Program-made: the position numbers and the translations under genes | Notes under the pieces: generated by a model | Told to the model about the DNA's origin: nothing | Databases searched by the model: none | Seen by the model: only the letters and a program-made list of their open reading frames with translations | Part shown: one piece after another, positions 37,186 through 44,844 of the stretch | How positions within the stretch are numbered: position 1 is the first letter of the stretch | How the letters are laid out: every line of letters begins with the position of its first letter | NCBI GenBank assembly: GCA_001898965.1 | Contig: MKVW01000001.1 | Span: 62,001-126,000, forward strand | Direction of reading: 5' to 3' | Source of the DNA: Rhizobiales bacterium 62-17 | Lineage (GTDB): Bacteria; Pseudomonadota; Alphaproteobacteria; Rhizobiales; Beijerinckiaceae | Length of the DNA stretch: 64,000 nt

Positions 37186-38016
37186 TTAGGGCAATTGCAC
37201 GCGCGTGGCGGTGACGCGGTTTTCGCCTTTCACCTTGTCGCGAATGACGCCCCAGATCACATCCTTTTGCGTCCGGTCCCAGGCAATGCCCTGGCCAGCG
37301 ATATGGGCTGGGGCCGTGCCGACCCAGCGCAGCACCGAGCCGGCCTTGGGCAATTCCAAGGCATAGAGTTCCGGCAGGTCATGGCCGGTGATCCACAACC
37401 GCCCGTCCGGCCCCCACGAGCCACCTGAATTGCTCATGTCTTGAAATTTTTCGATCAACTGCGGCGGCAGCACCCACGCCTCGGCAACGCGCCAATCCGC
37501 GTCGAAGCGAACGATCTGCGTGTTGTATTTATTGCCATAGGCGAGCGGGCTGCGACCGAAGACGCGGTTGTAATTGGCGAAGGCGCCGCACCAGACGCCA
37601 TCGCGATAGTCGATCCAAGTCAACGAACCGCGATCGATGCCGAAGCTGCGCGTGCCAATATGTTGCAACGTCGCGGCATCCCAAATCTCAATCGAACTCG
37701 TCATCGGCCATTCGGGATAATTGGAATGAGCGGCGTAAAGTTTGCCGTCGATCACGACACCGCTGTCGAGATGAATGAACGGGCCGTTCTTTGCATCGGT
37801 CCATGTGGCGAGTTTGGCGCCCGTCTTTTTGTCGTAGCGACCGATCGAACGATCCGTGATCGCATAGAAAGCGTCCGCATCGACGGCGACGGCTTGCCGG
37901 GCTTCGGGCGCGGGAAAGGAAGCGACCGTTTCGGTGGGATAGGTCTTGGGGTCTTCCGCTTGCGCGGACATGAGACCCGCAGCGAGAAAAGCAATGACAA
38001 TCGCTGTGCGAAGCAT
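37186..38016 (-). CDS. secreted beta-propeller-like protein, unknown function
   Basis: Exported protein of 276 residues. The signal peptide MLRTAIVIAFLAAGLMSAQA is followed by a chain of repeating short strands (AVDADAFYAITDRSIGRYDKKTG, IDGKLYAAHSNYP, SIEIWDAATLQHIGT, GGSWGPDGRLWITGHDLPELYAL) that suggest a beta-propeller of the cycloisomerase or SMP-30-like type. I choose the ATG at 38016 because it starts the signal peptide directly; ATG 38046 and an upstream start at 38109 are alternatives. No catalytic motif recognised. Confidence 0.72.
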   Translation of the reverse strand: MLRTAIVIAFLAAGLMSAQAEDPKTYPTETVASFPAPEARQAVAVDADAFYAITDRSIGRYDKKTGAKLATWTDAKNGPFIHLDSGVVIDGKLYAAHSNYPEWPMTSSIEIWDAATLQHIGTRSFGIDRGSLTWIDYRDGVWCGAFANYNRVFGRSPLAYGNKYNTQIVRFDADWRVAEAWVLPPQLIEKFQDMSNSGGSWGPDGRLWITGHDLPELYALELPKAGSVLRWVGTAPAHIAGQGIAWDRTQKDVIWGVIRDKVKGENRVTATRVQLP

Positions 38017-38162
38017 GAACGGTGTCTCTGCAATGAGTGAAAGCATTTCACCGGTATGATGCGGCGGTGACGGCTGGATGACGGACGTTGCGCCAAGGCG
38101 GATAATCATCCAGGGTGATTTGCGGCCGAGATTACGAGGCCGAACTCAACTTGGAGGTTCTC

Positions 38163-38654
38163 TTGAACTGCGCAAAATCAGTGGCGGCGGCAGCGGCTGC
38201 CACGTGGTTGTCCTTTATTTTTGTTCCAGTTTCACCGGCACAAGCCCAAAGCGAATATCTTCCCACCCAAAATGATTTCATTGGCAAATGGCAGATCACC
38301 GGATCTGCGATCCGACCGCCGCGGGATCTGAAAGGCACGCCCACGCCGAAGCAGAAGGCGGCAGCAACCAAATTTCAGCAGACGGTAACGACGTTTTACG
38401 AGGCCTTCGACTATCTGGAGATCAAGGCAGACGGTCGTTACAATTTCCACCAGCCTGGCGATCCGGCATCAGGGCCTTGCGTGTGGTGCGGAACCTGGTC
38501 CTTCAAGAACAATTCCTTGTGGCTCGAACTCAACACCGCACCCAGGCTCGATATTTATGCCAAGGGCGGCGATCTCCAAATGACCTATACCGCTGAGCCC
38601 GATAAGGCATCACAGTACAAATGGTTGGTTTTCGGTTGGTCGAAAGCAGACTGA
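38163..38654 (+). CDS. small secreted protein, unknown function
   Basis: A signal peptide with a long hydrophobic core (VAAAAAATWLSFIFVPVSPAQAQ) precedes about 130 mature residues. They contain NDFIGKWQITGSAIRPP, YLEIKADGRYNF, CVWCGTWSFKNNSLWLEL and QYKWLVFGWSKAD. The GKW / DGRY / GTW pattern resembles lipocalin-like stress proteins. The CVWC pair could form a disulfide. I place the start at TTG 38163 because GGAGG lies 5 nt upstream; the upstream ATG (38115) adds a hydrophilic leader. Function unknown. Confidence 0.68.
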   Translation: MNCAKSVAAAAAATWLSFIFVPVSPAQAQSEYLPTQNDFIGKWQITGSAIRPPRDLKGTPTPKQKAAATKFQQTVTTFYEAFDYLEIKADGRYNFHQPGDPASGPCVWCGTWSFKNNSLWLELNTAPRLDIYAKGGDLQMTYTAEPDKASQYKWLVFGWSKAD

Positions 38655-38731
38655 CAGAACGACTGCACCCGCGTCGATCGCGATGTTCCGATATCGCGAT
38701 CGAACCTTCGAACTTTTCGCGTGAAAATATT

Positions 38732-39631
38732 TTAAGGTGTAGCGGCTGATCGCCGTGTTGCGGCCACCAGCAGGCGGCTCGTGTCCGACAAAATGCTTGT
38801 CGCCAGCGCGCGTGCCGCTTCCTGATGGGATTGACCACCCACCACCACGAATTCGATTGAACCCAGGGTTGGCAACGCGTCTTGCGGTTCGACTTCGACG
38901 AGACCGGGCGGCAGCAGGCGTGCTGAATGGGCGGTGACGCCGAGGCCGGCGACCGTCGCCGCCCGCAAGCCCGCCAGGCTGTCGCTGGTGCAGGCGATCC
39001 GCCAGGCGCGACCGGCGCGTTCCAGCGTGTCGATCGCATGGATGCGCGTAATGCTGGGCGGCGGATAGAGCACCAAGGGCACCACCGGCTGCTCGGCCAG
39101 AAGCGTGCCCGGACGCCCGACCCAGACAAGCCGTTCCCGCCACGCGACCTCGCCGCGGTCGTCGCCCTTACGGCGCTTGACGAAAATCAGATCGAGATCG
39201 CCCGCGTCGTATCTCTCGTAAAGCAACCCGCTGAGGCCGACGGTCAGTTCCAGATCGACCGCGTGATGCTGCATGGCGAATTCGGCGAGAATGTCCGGCA
39301 GCACCGTGAAGGCGAAATCTTCCGATACGCCGAGCCGCAAGCGCCCGCGCAAGGTCGAACCTTTGAGATAGCGTTCAATGCGGGTGCTGGCTTCCAGCAC
39401 CTGTCGGGCGAGCGGCAGGATCGCATCCCCATCCGGGGTCGTCCTGACTTCGTGGGTGTCGCGGGCCAGCAGTCGTCGCCCAACCCGCTTTTCCAATCGC
39501 GCCACGTGCTGGCTAACTGAGGACTGTTGCAGCCCAAGCTGACGGGCAGCCTCGGTGAAACTGCGCGTTTCGCTGACTTTCAGGAAGCTGCGCAGCAGAA
39601 CGGGATCAAGCGGAGGCGGTTCGGAAGCCAT
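38732..39631 (-). CDS. LysR family transcriptional regulator
   Basis: 299-residue DNA-binding regulator. The N-terminal winged helix-turn-helix reads LRSFLKVSETRSFTEAARQLGLQQSSVSQHVARLEKRVGRRLLAR, followed by the effector-binding domain (LRLGVSEDFAFTVLPDILAEF). Start ATG 39631 or GTG 39640. It is divergent from a BASS-family carrier with an 8+8 bp operator between them, the classical LysR arrangement, so it probably controls that carrier and itself. Confidence 0.92.
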   Translation of the reverse strand: MASEPPPLDPVLLRSFLKVSETRSFTEAARQLGLQQSSVSQHVARLEKRVGRRLLARDTHEVRTTPDGDAILPLARQVLEASTRIERYLKGSTLRGRLRLGVSEDFAFTVLPDILAEFAMQHHAVDLELTVGLSGLLYERYDAGDLDLIFVKRRKGDDRGEVAWRERLVWVGRPGTLLAEQPVVPLVLYPPPSITRIHAIDTLERAGRAWRIACTSDSLAGLRAATVAGLGVTAHSARLLPPGLVEVEPQDALPTLGSIEFVVVGGQSHQEAARALATSILSDTSRLLVAATRRSAATP

Positions 39632-39643
39632 GATTATCACAAT

Positions 39644-39664
39644 ATATGATAATCGATATCATAT
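39644..39664. promoter_or_regulatory. probable LysR operator
   Basis: Perfect inverted repeat ATATGATA (39644-39651) - ATCGA - TATCATAT (39657-39664) in the divergent gap. An overlapping weaker repeat, ATTATC-N9-GATAAT, begins at about 39633. The dyad contains T-N11-A spacing options expected for LysR sites. Its position next to the regulator start implies autorepression. Confidence 0.65.
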
Positions 39665-39703
39665 CCAGTGGGGATCAAAATAGGTCGGCCGGGGATTACA
39701 AGC

Positions 39704-39730
39704 AGGTCAGTATTTTCGAGGACCTGACCT
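39704..39730 (+). promoter_or_regulatory. hairpin enclosing the ribosome site of the BASS gene
   Basis: AGGTCAG (39704-39710) pairs perfectly with CTGACCT (39724-39730), with the ribosome site GAGGA (39718-39722) in the 13-nt loop and the ATG directly after. The fold could limit translation initiation, or the dyad could be a second operator. Confidence 0.4.
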
Positions 39731-40753
39731 ATGATCCGCCGTTTCCTGGCCCGTTTGGGCATCGACCCCTATCTCGTCCTTCTGGTCGCCACCGTCGGGC
39801 TCGCCGCCATCCTGCCGGCGCGCGGGGTGGGCGCGGAAGTGACCAATGATGCGGTGTCGATCGCCGTCGCGCTGCTCTTCTTCCTTTATGGCGCCCGGCT
39901 GTCGCCGCGCGCCGTTTGGGACGGCCTGTTGCACTGGCGGCTGCAATCCTTGGTCTTCGGCAGCACCTATGTGCTCTTTCCGCTGCTCGGACTGGGCTTG
40001 ACCAAGGCCTTCGGCTCCTGGCTGCCGCATGATCTGATTCTGGGTCTGATGTTCGTCTGCGTGCTGCCGTCGACGGTGCAATCGTCGATCGCCTTCACCT
40101 CTATCGCGCGCGGCAATGTTCCGGCGGCTTTGTGCAGTGCTTCGGTTTCGAATCTATTCGGTATGGTGGTCACACCTTTACTTGTGATGCTCCTGCTCGA
40201 TTCGAAGGGCGTTGGCTTCAGCACCAAGGCGCTGGAGAGCATTGCGGTGCAATTGCTTCTGCCGTTCCTGGCCGGCCAGTTGTTGCGGCCCCTGATCGGC
40301 GCTTTCCTACAGCGCCACAAAACCGTGACTTCGTTGGTCGATCGTGGCTCGATCCTGCTCGTGGTCTATGATGCCTTCAGCGAAGGCATGGTTGCAGGCA
40401 TCTGGTCGAAAGTGACGGCCAACGATCTCATCTTGATCGTCGTGCTCGATGTCGTGCTTCTTGGAATGGTGTTGGCGATCACGACGATTGTCAGCCGCCG
40501 CTTGGGCTTCTCCAAGGAGGATGAGATCGCTATCGTCTTCTGCGGATCTAAGAAGAGCATGGCGAGCGGCATTCCCATGGCCAATATCCTCTTCCCGGGC
40601 CAAGCGCTGGGCCTGATCGTCTTGCCGCTGATGCTTTTCCACCAGGCGCAGCTCTTCGCCTGCGCGACTTTGGCCCAACGGTATGCCCGGCGCCCGCGTG
40701 AAAAGGCGCCGGAGCCAATAGCCGAGCCTGCGCTCGCCTCGGCGCGAGCCTGA
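39731..40753 (+). CDS. BASS family (bile acid:sodium symporter-like) carrier
   Basis: 340-residue membrane protein with about ten hydrophobic segments, of the SBF-like/YfeH group. Features include VSIAVALLFFLYGARLSPRAVWDGLLHWRLQ, LPSTVQSSIAFTSIARGNVPAALCSASVSNLFGMVVTPLLVMLLL (the Na-binding discontinuous helix region) and AIVFCGSKKSMASGIPMANILFP. Probably a sodium-coupled importer of an organic anion. It is controlled by the divergent LysR gene. Ligand unknown. Confidence 0.88.
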   Translation: MIRRFLARLGIDPYLVLLVATVGLAAILPARGVGAEVTNDAVSIAVALLFFLYGARLSPRAVWDGLLHWRLQSLVFGSTYVLFPLLGLGLTKAFGSWLPHDLILGLMFVCVLPSTVQSSIAFTSIARGNVPAALCSASVSNLFGMVVTPLLVMLLLDSKGVGFSTKALESIAVQLLLPFLAGQLLRPLIGAFLQRHKTVTSLVDRGSILLVVYDAFSEGMVAGIWSKVTANDLILIVVLDVVLLGMVLAITTIVSRRLGFSKEDEIAIVFCGSKKSMASGIPMANILFPGQALGLIVLPLMLFHQAQLFACATLAQRYARRPREKAPEPIAEPALASARA

Positions 40754-40757
40754 CCTG

Positions 40758-40780
40758 CATGGTTTCGGCCATGTGCTTTT
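40758..40780 (+). terminator. weak terminator after the BASS gene
   Basis: CATGG / CCATG stem with a 6-nt loop (TTTCGG), then TGCTTTTT, starting 4 bp past the stop codon. A second T-run follows (40791-40796). Short stem, hence modest confidence. Confidence 0.4.
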
Positions 40781-40849
40781 TCCAACACGGTTTTTTACGA
40801 TAAAGTCGGAAAATTTACGCTAACGAAAGAAGCTCAGGTCAAGCATATC

Positions 40850-40865
40850 GCCTGTCGATACAGGC
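40850..40865. promoter_or_regulatory. palindrome upstream of the TRAP transporter cluster
   Basis: Perfect 6+6 inverted repeat GCCTGT-CGAT-ACAGGC, about 135 bp before the first dctP start. A further dyad GTGCA-AA-TGCAC lies at 40936-40947. Either could be an operator, perhaps for the IclR regulator encoded beyond dctM. No direct evidence of the binding protein. Confidence 0.35.
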
Positions 40866-40998
40866 ACATTTGAAAGAAAAATCGCCGAAAACTCCGCGAA
40901 TACGGTGACAAGCGGGCCTGTCCGTGCCAGGATATGTGCAAATGCACGCGCTGGCGGAGGGCCTGAGCGCCTGCAAATTTGGAGTGGAGGCTTCGTTA

Positions 40999-42003
40999 AT
41001 GCGCAAGGTTTTGGGCGCCGCTTTCGCGGCGGCGATGGCGGTTGGTTTGTCGACTGCCGCGCAAGCGCAGATCAAACTGAAAATCTCATCGCCCACCGTC
41101 AACGACATGTCGGCGGAATGGTCGAAGACTTTTGCCGCGGCCGTCGAGAAGCGCGCGGGCGGCAAGATCAAGGTGGAATTCTATCCCGCCGGTCAGTTGG
41201 GACCCATCCCCGCGACGGTTGAAGGCACGGCTCTTGGCACCATCGAAATGGTGGTGCTCGCTTCTGGCTTCTATGTCGGTCTCGAACCGCGCTTCCTCGT
41301 GCTCGACATGCCCGGTCTGTTCGACAATACCGAACATGGCCGCAAGGTTTTGTCCGATCCCGCAGCGCGCGCCGTTCTGTCGAAGTTCGGCAACACCAAG
41401 GGCGTCGAGCCGATTGCCTATTTCATTCACTCGCCGCTCTACCTCCTGTCGCATAAGCCGGTGCGGAAGTTCTCGGACATCGCCGGCTTGAAGATACGTA
41501 CGCCAGGCGGCGCGCCGCTGCATCTCGAACCGTTCCGTAAGGCCAATGCTTCGCCACTGTCCCTGCCGTTGGGTGAAGTGCTGCCGGCCATGCAGAACAA
41601 GACCATCGATGGCTTCATCGCCGGTCTCTCGGTGTTCACCGGCTTCAAATATTACGATGTCGCCAAGGCTATGACGGCGGTGCCGGGCTCGGTGATCGTC
41701 GCGCCGGTGCTGGCCAACAGCGCTTTCCTGAAATCGCTCGGGCCGGATTTGGAAAAGATCGTGCGCGAAGAGGCGATCAACGCGGAAAACGCCATCGTGC
41801 CATGGGGCGTCGCCGACGAGACCGCTGGTCTCGACGTTTGGCGCAAGAATGGCGGCGAAGTGATCAAGATGCCGGCTGAAGAAGAGAAGAAATATATCGA
41901 CAATGTCGTGTCGATTCTTCCGGCGGTCTATAGCGCCAATCCGAACTTCAAGGGCGACTACGATGTCCTTTTGACCGCTTCGCAGAAGGCGCGCGGTCAG
42001 TAA
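40999..42003 (+). CDS. dctP: TRAP transporter substrate-binding protein DctP, copy 1
   Basis: Periplasmic receptor of 334 residues from ATG 40999, with GGAGG 8 nt upstream. The signal peptide (VLGAAFAAAMAVGLSTAAQA) is followed by the DctP fold. The carboxylate-binding Arg lies in KIRTPGGAPLHLEPFRK, and PLPLGEVLPAMQNKTIDGF-type segments follow (LSLPLGEVLPAMQ). By eye it is very similar to copy 2 along its whole length and more distant from copy 3, so the first two arose by recent tandem duplication. It delivers an organic acid to the DctQM permease encoded downstream. Confidence 0.93.
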   Translation: MRKVLGAAFAAAMAVGLSTAAQAQIKLKISSPTVNDMSAEWSKTFAAAVEKRAGGKIKVEFYPAGQLGPIPATVEGTALGTIEMVVLASGFYVGLEPRFLVLDMPGLFDNTEHGRKVLSDPAARAVLSKFGNTKGVEPIAYFIHSPLYLLSHKPVRKFSDIAGLKIRTPGGAPLHLEPFRKANASPLSLPLGEVLPAMQNKTIDGFIAGLSVFTGFKYYDVAKAMTAVPGSVIVAPVLANSAFLKSLGPDLEKIVREEAINAENAIVPWGVADETAGLDVWRKNGGEVIKMPAEEEKKYIDNVVSILPAVYSANPNFKGDYDVLLTASQKARGQ

Positions 42004-42011
42004 CATCTGAG

Positions 42012-42042
42012 AACGGCCCGCGCGGAAGGGGCGTGGGCCGTT
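42012..42042 (+). other. intercistronic hairpin between dctP copies 1 and 2
   Basis: Perfect 8-bp arms AACGGCCC / GGGCCGTT with partial inner pairing, starting 8 bp after the copy 1 stop. No U-run follows, so it is more likely an mRNA processing or stability element than a full terminator. Confidence 0.6.
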
Positions 42043-42083
42043 ATCGGCAGCGTGTGCATGTAGGATTGTGAGGAGGGGAACTC

Positions 42084-43088
42084 ATGAAATCGATGATCAA
42101 GGCGGCGCTTGTCGGTGTGCCTTTGCTGTTCGCCGCTGGCGCGACGCAGGCCCAAATCAAGATCAAGATCTCGACGCCGACCGTCAATGATATGGCGCAG
42201 GAATGGGCGAAGGCTTTTACGGCCGGCGTTGAGAAACGCGCGCCCGGCAAGATCAAGGTCGAGTTCTATCCGTCCAATCAGCTCGGCCCGATTCCCGCCA
42301 CCGTCGAAGGGACGGCCTTGGGCACCATCGAAATGATCTCGGTGGCCTCCGGCTTCCTCGTCGGTCTCGAACCGCGCTTCCTCGTGCTCGATATGCCGGG
42401 CCTGTTCGACAATACCGAGCATGGTCGCAAAGTGTTCTCCGATCCGGAAGCACGCGCGGTGCTGTCGCAGTTCGGCAAGAGCAAGGGCCTCGAGCCGATC
42501 GCTTATTTCGTCCACTCGCCGCTCTATCTTCTGTCCCACAAGCCGGTGCGCAAGGTCGCCGATCTCGCCGGGCAAAAGCTGCGCATGCCGGGCGGCGCGC
42601 CGCTACATCTCGAACCCTATCGCAAGGTCGGCGCTTCGCCGCTCTCCATGCCTTTGGGCGAGGTCCTGCCGGCCATGCAGAACAAGACCATCGATGGGGC
42701 GATCTCGGGCCTCACCGTCTATACCGGCTTCAAATACTATGACGTCGCCAAGGGTATGACGGCGCTGCCGGGCTCGGTGATCATCGCGCCGATCGTCGCC
42801 AACAGCGCCTTCCTCAAATCACTGGGGCCGGACCTCGAAAAGGTGGTGCGCGAAGAGGCGATGAATGCCGAGAACGCCATCGTGCCGTGGGGCGTGGCCG
42901 ACGAAGCCGCCGCCCTCGAGACCTGGCGTAAAAACGGTGGCGAAGTCATCAAGATGCCGGCCGAGGAAGAAAAGAAATACATCGACAATGTCGTGTCGAT
43001 CCTGCCGGTCGTCTATGCCGCCAACCCCAATTTCAAGGCGGACTACGACGTACTGTCGGCCGCCGCGCAACGGGCGCGGAGCAAATAG
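42084..43088 (+). CDS. dctP: TRAP transporter substrate-binding protein DctP, copy 2
   Basis: 334-residue periplasmic receptor. ATG 42084 has AGGAGG 7-8 nt upstream. Signal peptide (AALVGVPLLFAAGATQA), then a mature region nearly colinear with copy 1: EFYPSNQLGPIPATVEGTALGTIEM, GLEPRFLVLDMPGLFDNTEHGRKV. The ligand Arg is kept but in KLRMPGGAPLHLEP (KIRTPGG in the other copies). Small changes around the pocket suggest related but not identical ligand preference. Shares the single dctQM pair with the other copies. Confidence 0.93.
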   Translation: MKSMIKAALVGVPLLFAAGATQAQIKIKISTPTVNDMAQEWAKAFTAGVEKRAPGKIKVEFYPSNQLGPIPATVEGTALGTIEMISVASGFLVGLEPRFLVLDMPGLFDNTEHGRKVFSDPEARAVLSQFGKSKGLEPIAYFVHSPLYLLSHKPVRKVADLAGQKLRMPGGAPLHLEPYRKVGASPLSMPLGEVLPAMQNKTIDGAISGLTVYTGFKYYDVAKGMTALPGSVIIAPIVANSAFLKSLGPDLEKVVREEAMNAENAIVPWGVADEAAALETWRKNGGEVIKMPAEEEKKYIDNVVSILPVVYAANPNFKADYDVLSAAAQRARSK

Positions 43089-43102
43089 CCAGATGCGCTT
43101 CG

Positions 43103-43121
43103 CGATACGCCCTAGGTATCG
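43103..43121 (+). other. small hairpin between dctP copies 2 and 3
   Basis: CGATAC / GTATCG arms with a 7-nt loop, 14 bp after the copy 2 stop, in a 184-bp gap that is long enough for an internal promoter. No other element recognised in the gap. Confidence 0.4.
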
Positions 43122-43272
43122 AGAAGACACTTTTGGCATCTATCTGCAATCGGGCCGACATGCCCTAATGCCGAGCTTGCATGCCAGGAAGTCGCGCGCG
43201 AGCATGCCAATCCGCACCGGAGGGATGCGGGGTTGGCGTTGCACTTGAGCGGCGTCCAGGGGAGGGGATGCG

Positions 43273-44280
43273 ATGAGATCATGGATCAAGCTGGCCGCAT
43301 TGGCTTTGCCGCTCATCTCGATGAGCGCGATGCAGGCACATGCGCAAATCAAGCTCAAGATTTCGTCAGCCACCGTCAACGACGGCATCCATGAGTGGGT
43401 GAAGGCGTTCACGGCTGGGGTCGATCAGCGCGCCGGCGGCAAGATCAAGATCGAATTCTATCCTTCGAACCAGCTTGGTTCGATCCCGGCGACTGTTGAA
43501 GGCACGGCGCTCGGCACCATCGAAATGGTCTCGGTGGCGACAGGCTTCTTTGTCGGGCTAGAACCGCGTTTCATCGTCTTCGATGCGCCTGGGCTGTTCG
43601 ATAATTTCGATCTCAGTTCCAAAATCTTTGCCGATCCAACCGTGCGAGCCCGCATCGATCAGCTCGGTAAGACCAAGGGTGTCGAGCCGATCGCCTATTT
43701 CGCCTCGACGCCCCTCTACCTCCTGTCGCACAAGCCGGTGCGTACGATAGCCGATTTCACCGGCCAGAAGATCAGAACGCCGGGGGGCGCCACTTTGCAT
43801 CTGGAACCCTATCGTCGGCTCGGGGCATCGCCCCTGTCGATGCCCTTGGGTGAGGTGCTGCCGGCGATGCAGAACAAGACCATCGACGGCCTGATCGCCG
43901 GTCTCTCGATCTTCACGATCTTCAAATACTATGATGTCGCGAAGGCGCTGACCGCCATTCCGTCGTCGACCATCGTCACGCCTGTCGTCGCCAACAGCGC
44001 CTTCCTGAAGTCGCTCGGTCCGGATCTCGAAAAGATCGTCCGCGAGGAAGCGAGCAAGGCTGAAGCGGCTGTTCTCACCTGGGCCAAGCAGGATCTCACC
44101 AACAGCGCCAATGTCTGGAAGAAGAACGGCGGCGAGATGATCGATCTCAGCCCGGCCGACCAGGCGAAATATCTCGAAGTGGTTGGCGGCGTGCTGCCGC
44201 AAGTGTTCGCGGCGACGCCCGGCTCCAAGGAGGACTATGACGTCCTGCTGGCGGCCAGCAACCGACTACGCGGGAAATGA
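43273..44280 (+). CDS. dctP: TRAP transporter substrate-binding protein DctP, copy 3
   Basis: 335-residue periplasmic receptor, ATG 43273 after GGGAGGG. Signal peptide (LAALALPLISMSAMQAHA). It keeps the family frame (KIRTPGGATLHLEPYRR, LSMPLGEVLPAMQNKTIDGLIAG) but differs from copies 1-2 in FIVFDAPGLFDNFDLSSKIFADP and in the C-terminal quarter (KAEAAVLTWAKQDLTNSANVW). It is therefore the diverged member of the array. It is closest to dctQ and probably the ancestral partner, though this is inference. Confidence 0.93.
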   Translation: MRSWIKLAALALPLISMSAMQAHAQIKLKISSATVNDGIHEWVKAFTAGVDQRAGGKIKIEFYPSNQLGSIPATVEGTALGTIEMVSVATGFFVGLEPRFIVFDAPGLFDNFDLSSKIFADPTVRARIDQLGKTKGVEPIAYFASTPLYLLSHKPVRTIADFTGQKIRTPGGATLHLEPYRRLGASPLSMPLGEVLPAMQNKTIDGLIAGLSIFTIFKYYDVAKALTAIPSSTIVTPVVANSAFLKSLGPDLEKIVREEASKAEAAVLTWAKQDLTNSANVWKKNGGEMIDLSPADQAKYLEVVGGVLPQVFAATPGSKEDYDVLLAASNRLRGK

Positions 44281-44300
44281 GTGGGAGTTTGAACTCCCAC
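44281..44300 (+). other. perfect hairpin between receptor and permease genes
   Basis: Nine-bp arms GTGGGAGTT / AACTCCCAC around a 2-nt centre (TG), beginning on the base after the copy 3 stop codon. There is no U-run. Such structures protect upstream receptor mRNA from 3' exonucleases and help make receptor in excess over permease. Confidence 0.7.
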
Positions 44301-44328
44301 GAGGAAGGAAGCGATAAAGCAGGTTCAC

Positions 44329-44844
44329 ATGGTCAATAGAATTGTCGGATCGTTGATGCGCATTTTGGAGGTGACCCTCGGGGTCGCGCTGATTGCCATC
44401 GTTCTTTTGAATTTCGCCAATGTCGTCGGGCGCTATGTCTTCAACCATAGCCTGTTGGGTGCCGAGGAGGTCCAGGTCTACACGATGATCTGGATCGCCT
44501 TCCTGGGTGCCGGCATCGTCACCTGGCGCAATATGCATCTGCGCATGGACGCCATCGCCATCAATTTCCCTCAGCCGGTGAAAGTGGCTCTGCGTTGGAT
44601 CGAGGCGGCCTTGGCCATTGCCGTGGTCGGCTATGCCATCACCCAGTCGTCCTGGTTCTACGTCAATCGCATCTTCGCCTTCGGTTCGAAGAGCGACGTT
44701 GCCCATATTCCGATGTGGATTCCGCACTCCGCCGTGCTGATCGGTCTCGGGCTGGTGATCATCATGTTGATCCTGCGTGCGGCCGGGTTTGGCGCGCCAC
44801 CTATTGAAGATCCGGAATCGGCAGCCCTGGAGCAGCGTCAATGA
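44329..44844 (+). CDS. dctQ: TRAP transporter small permease DctQ
   Basis: 171-residue inner membrane protein with four predicted transmembrane helices (ILEVTLGVALIAIVLLNFANVVGRYVF, MIWIAFLGAGIVTW, WIEAALAIAVVGYAI, AVLIGLGLVIIMLIL). The DctQ signature VVGRYVFNHSLLGAEEVQVYTMIWIAFLGAGIV is present. It is 48 bp after dctP copy 3 and overlaps dctM by 4 bp, so the two are translationally coupled. Small subunit of the Na-driven organic acid importer. Confidence 0.93.
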   Translation: MVNRIVGSLMRILEVTLGVALIAIVLLNFANVVGRYVFNHSLLGAEEVQVYTMIWIAFLGAGIVTWRNMHLRMDAIAINFPQPVKVALRWIEAALAIAVVGYAITQSSWFYVNRIFAFGSKSDVAHIPMWIPHSAVLIGLGLVIIMLILRAAGFGAPPIEDPESAALEQRQ

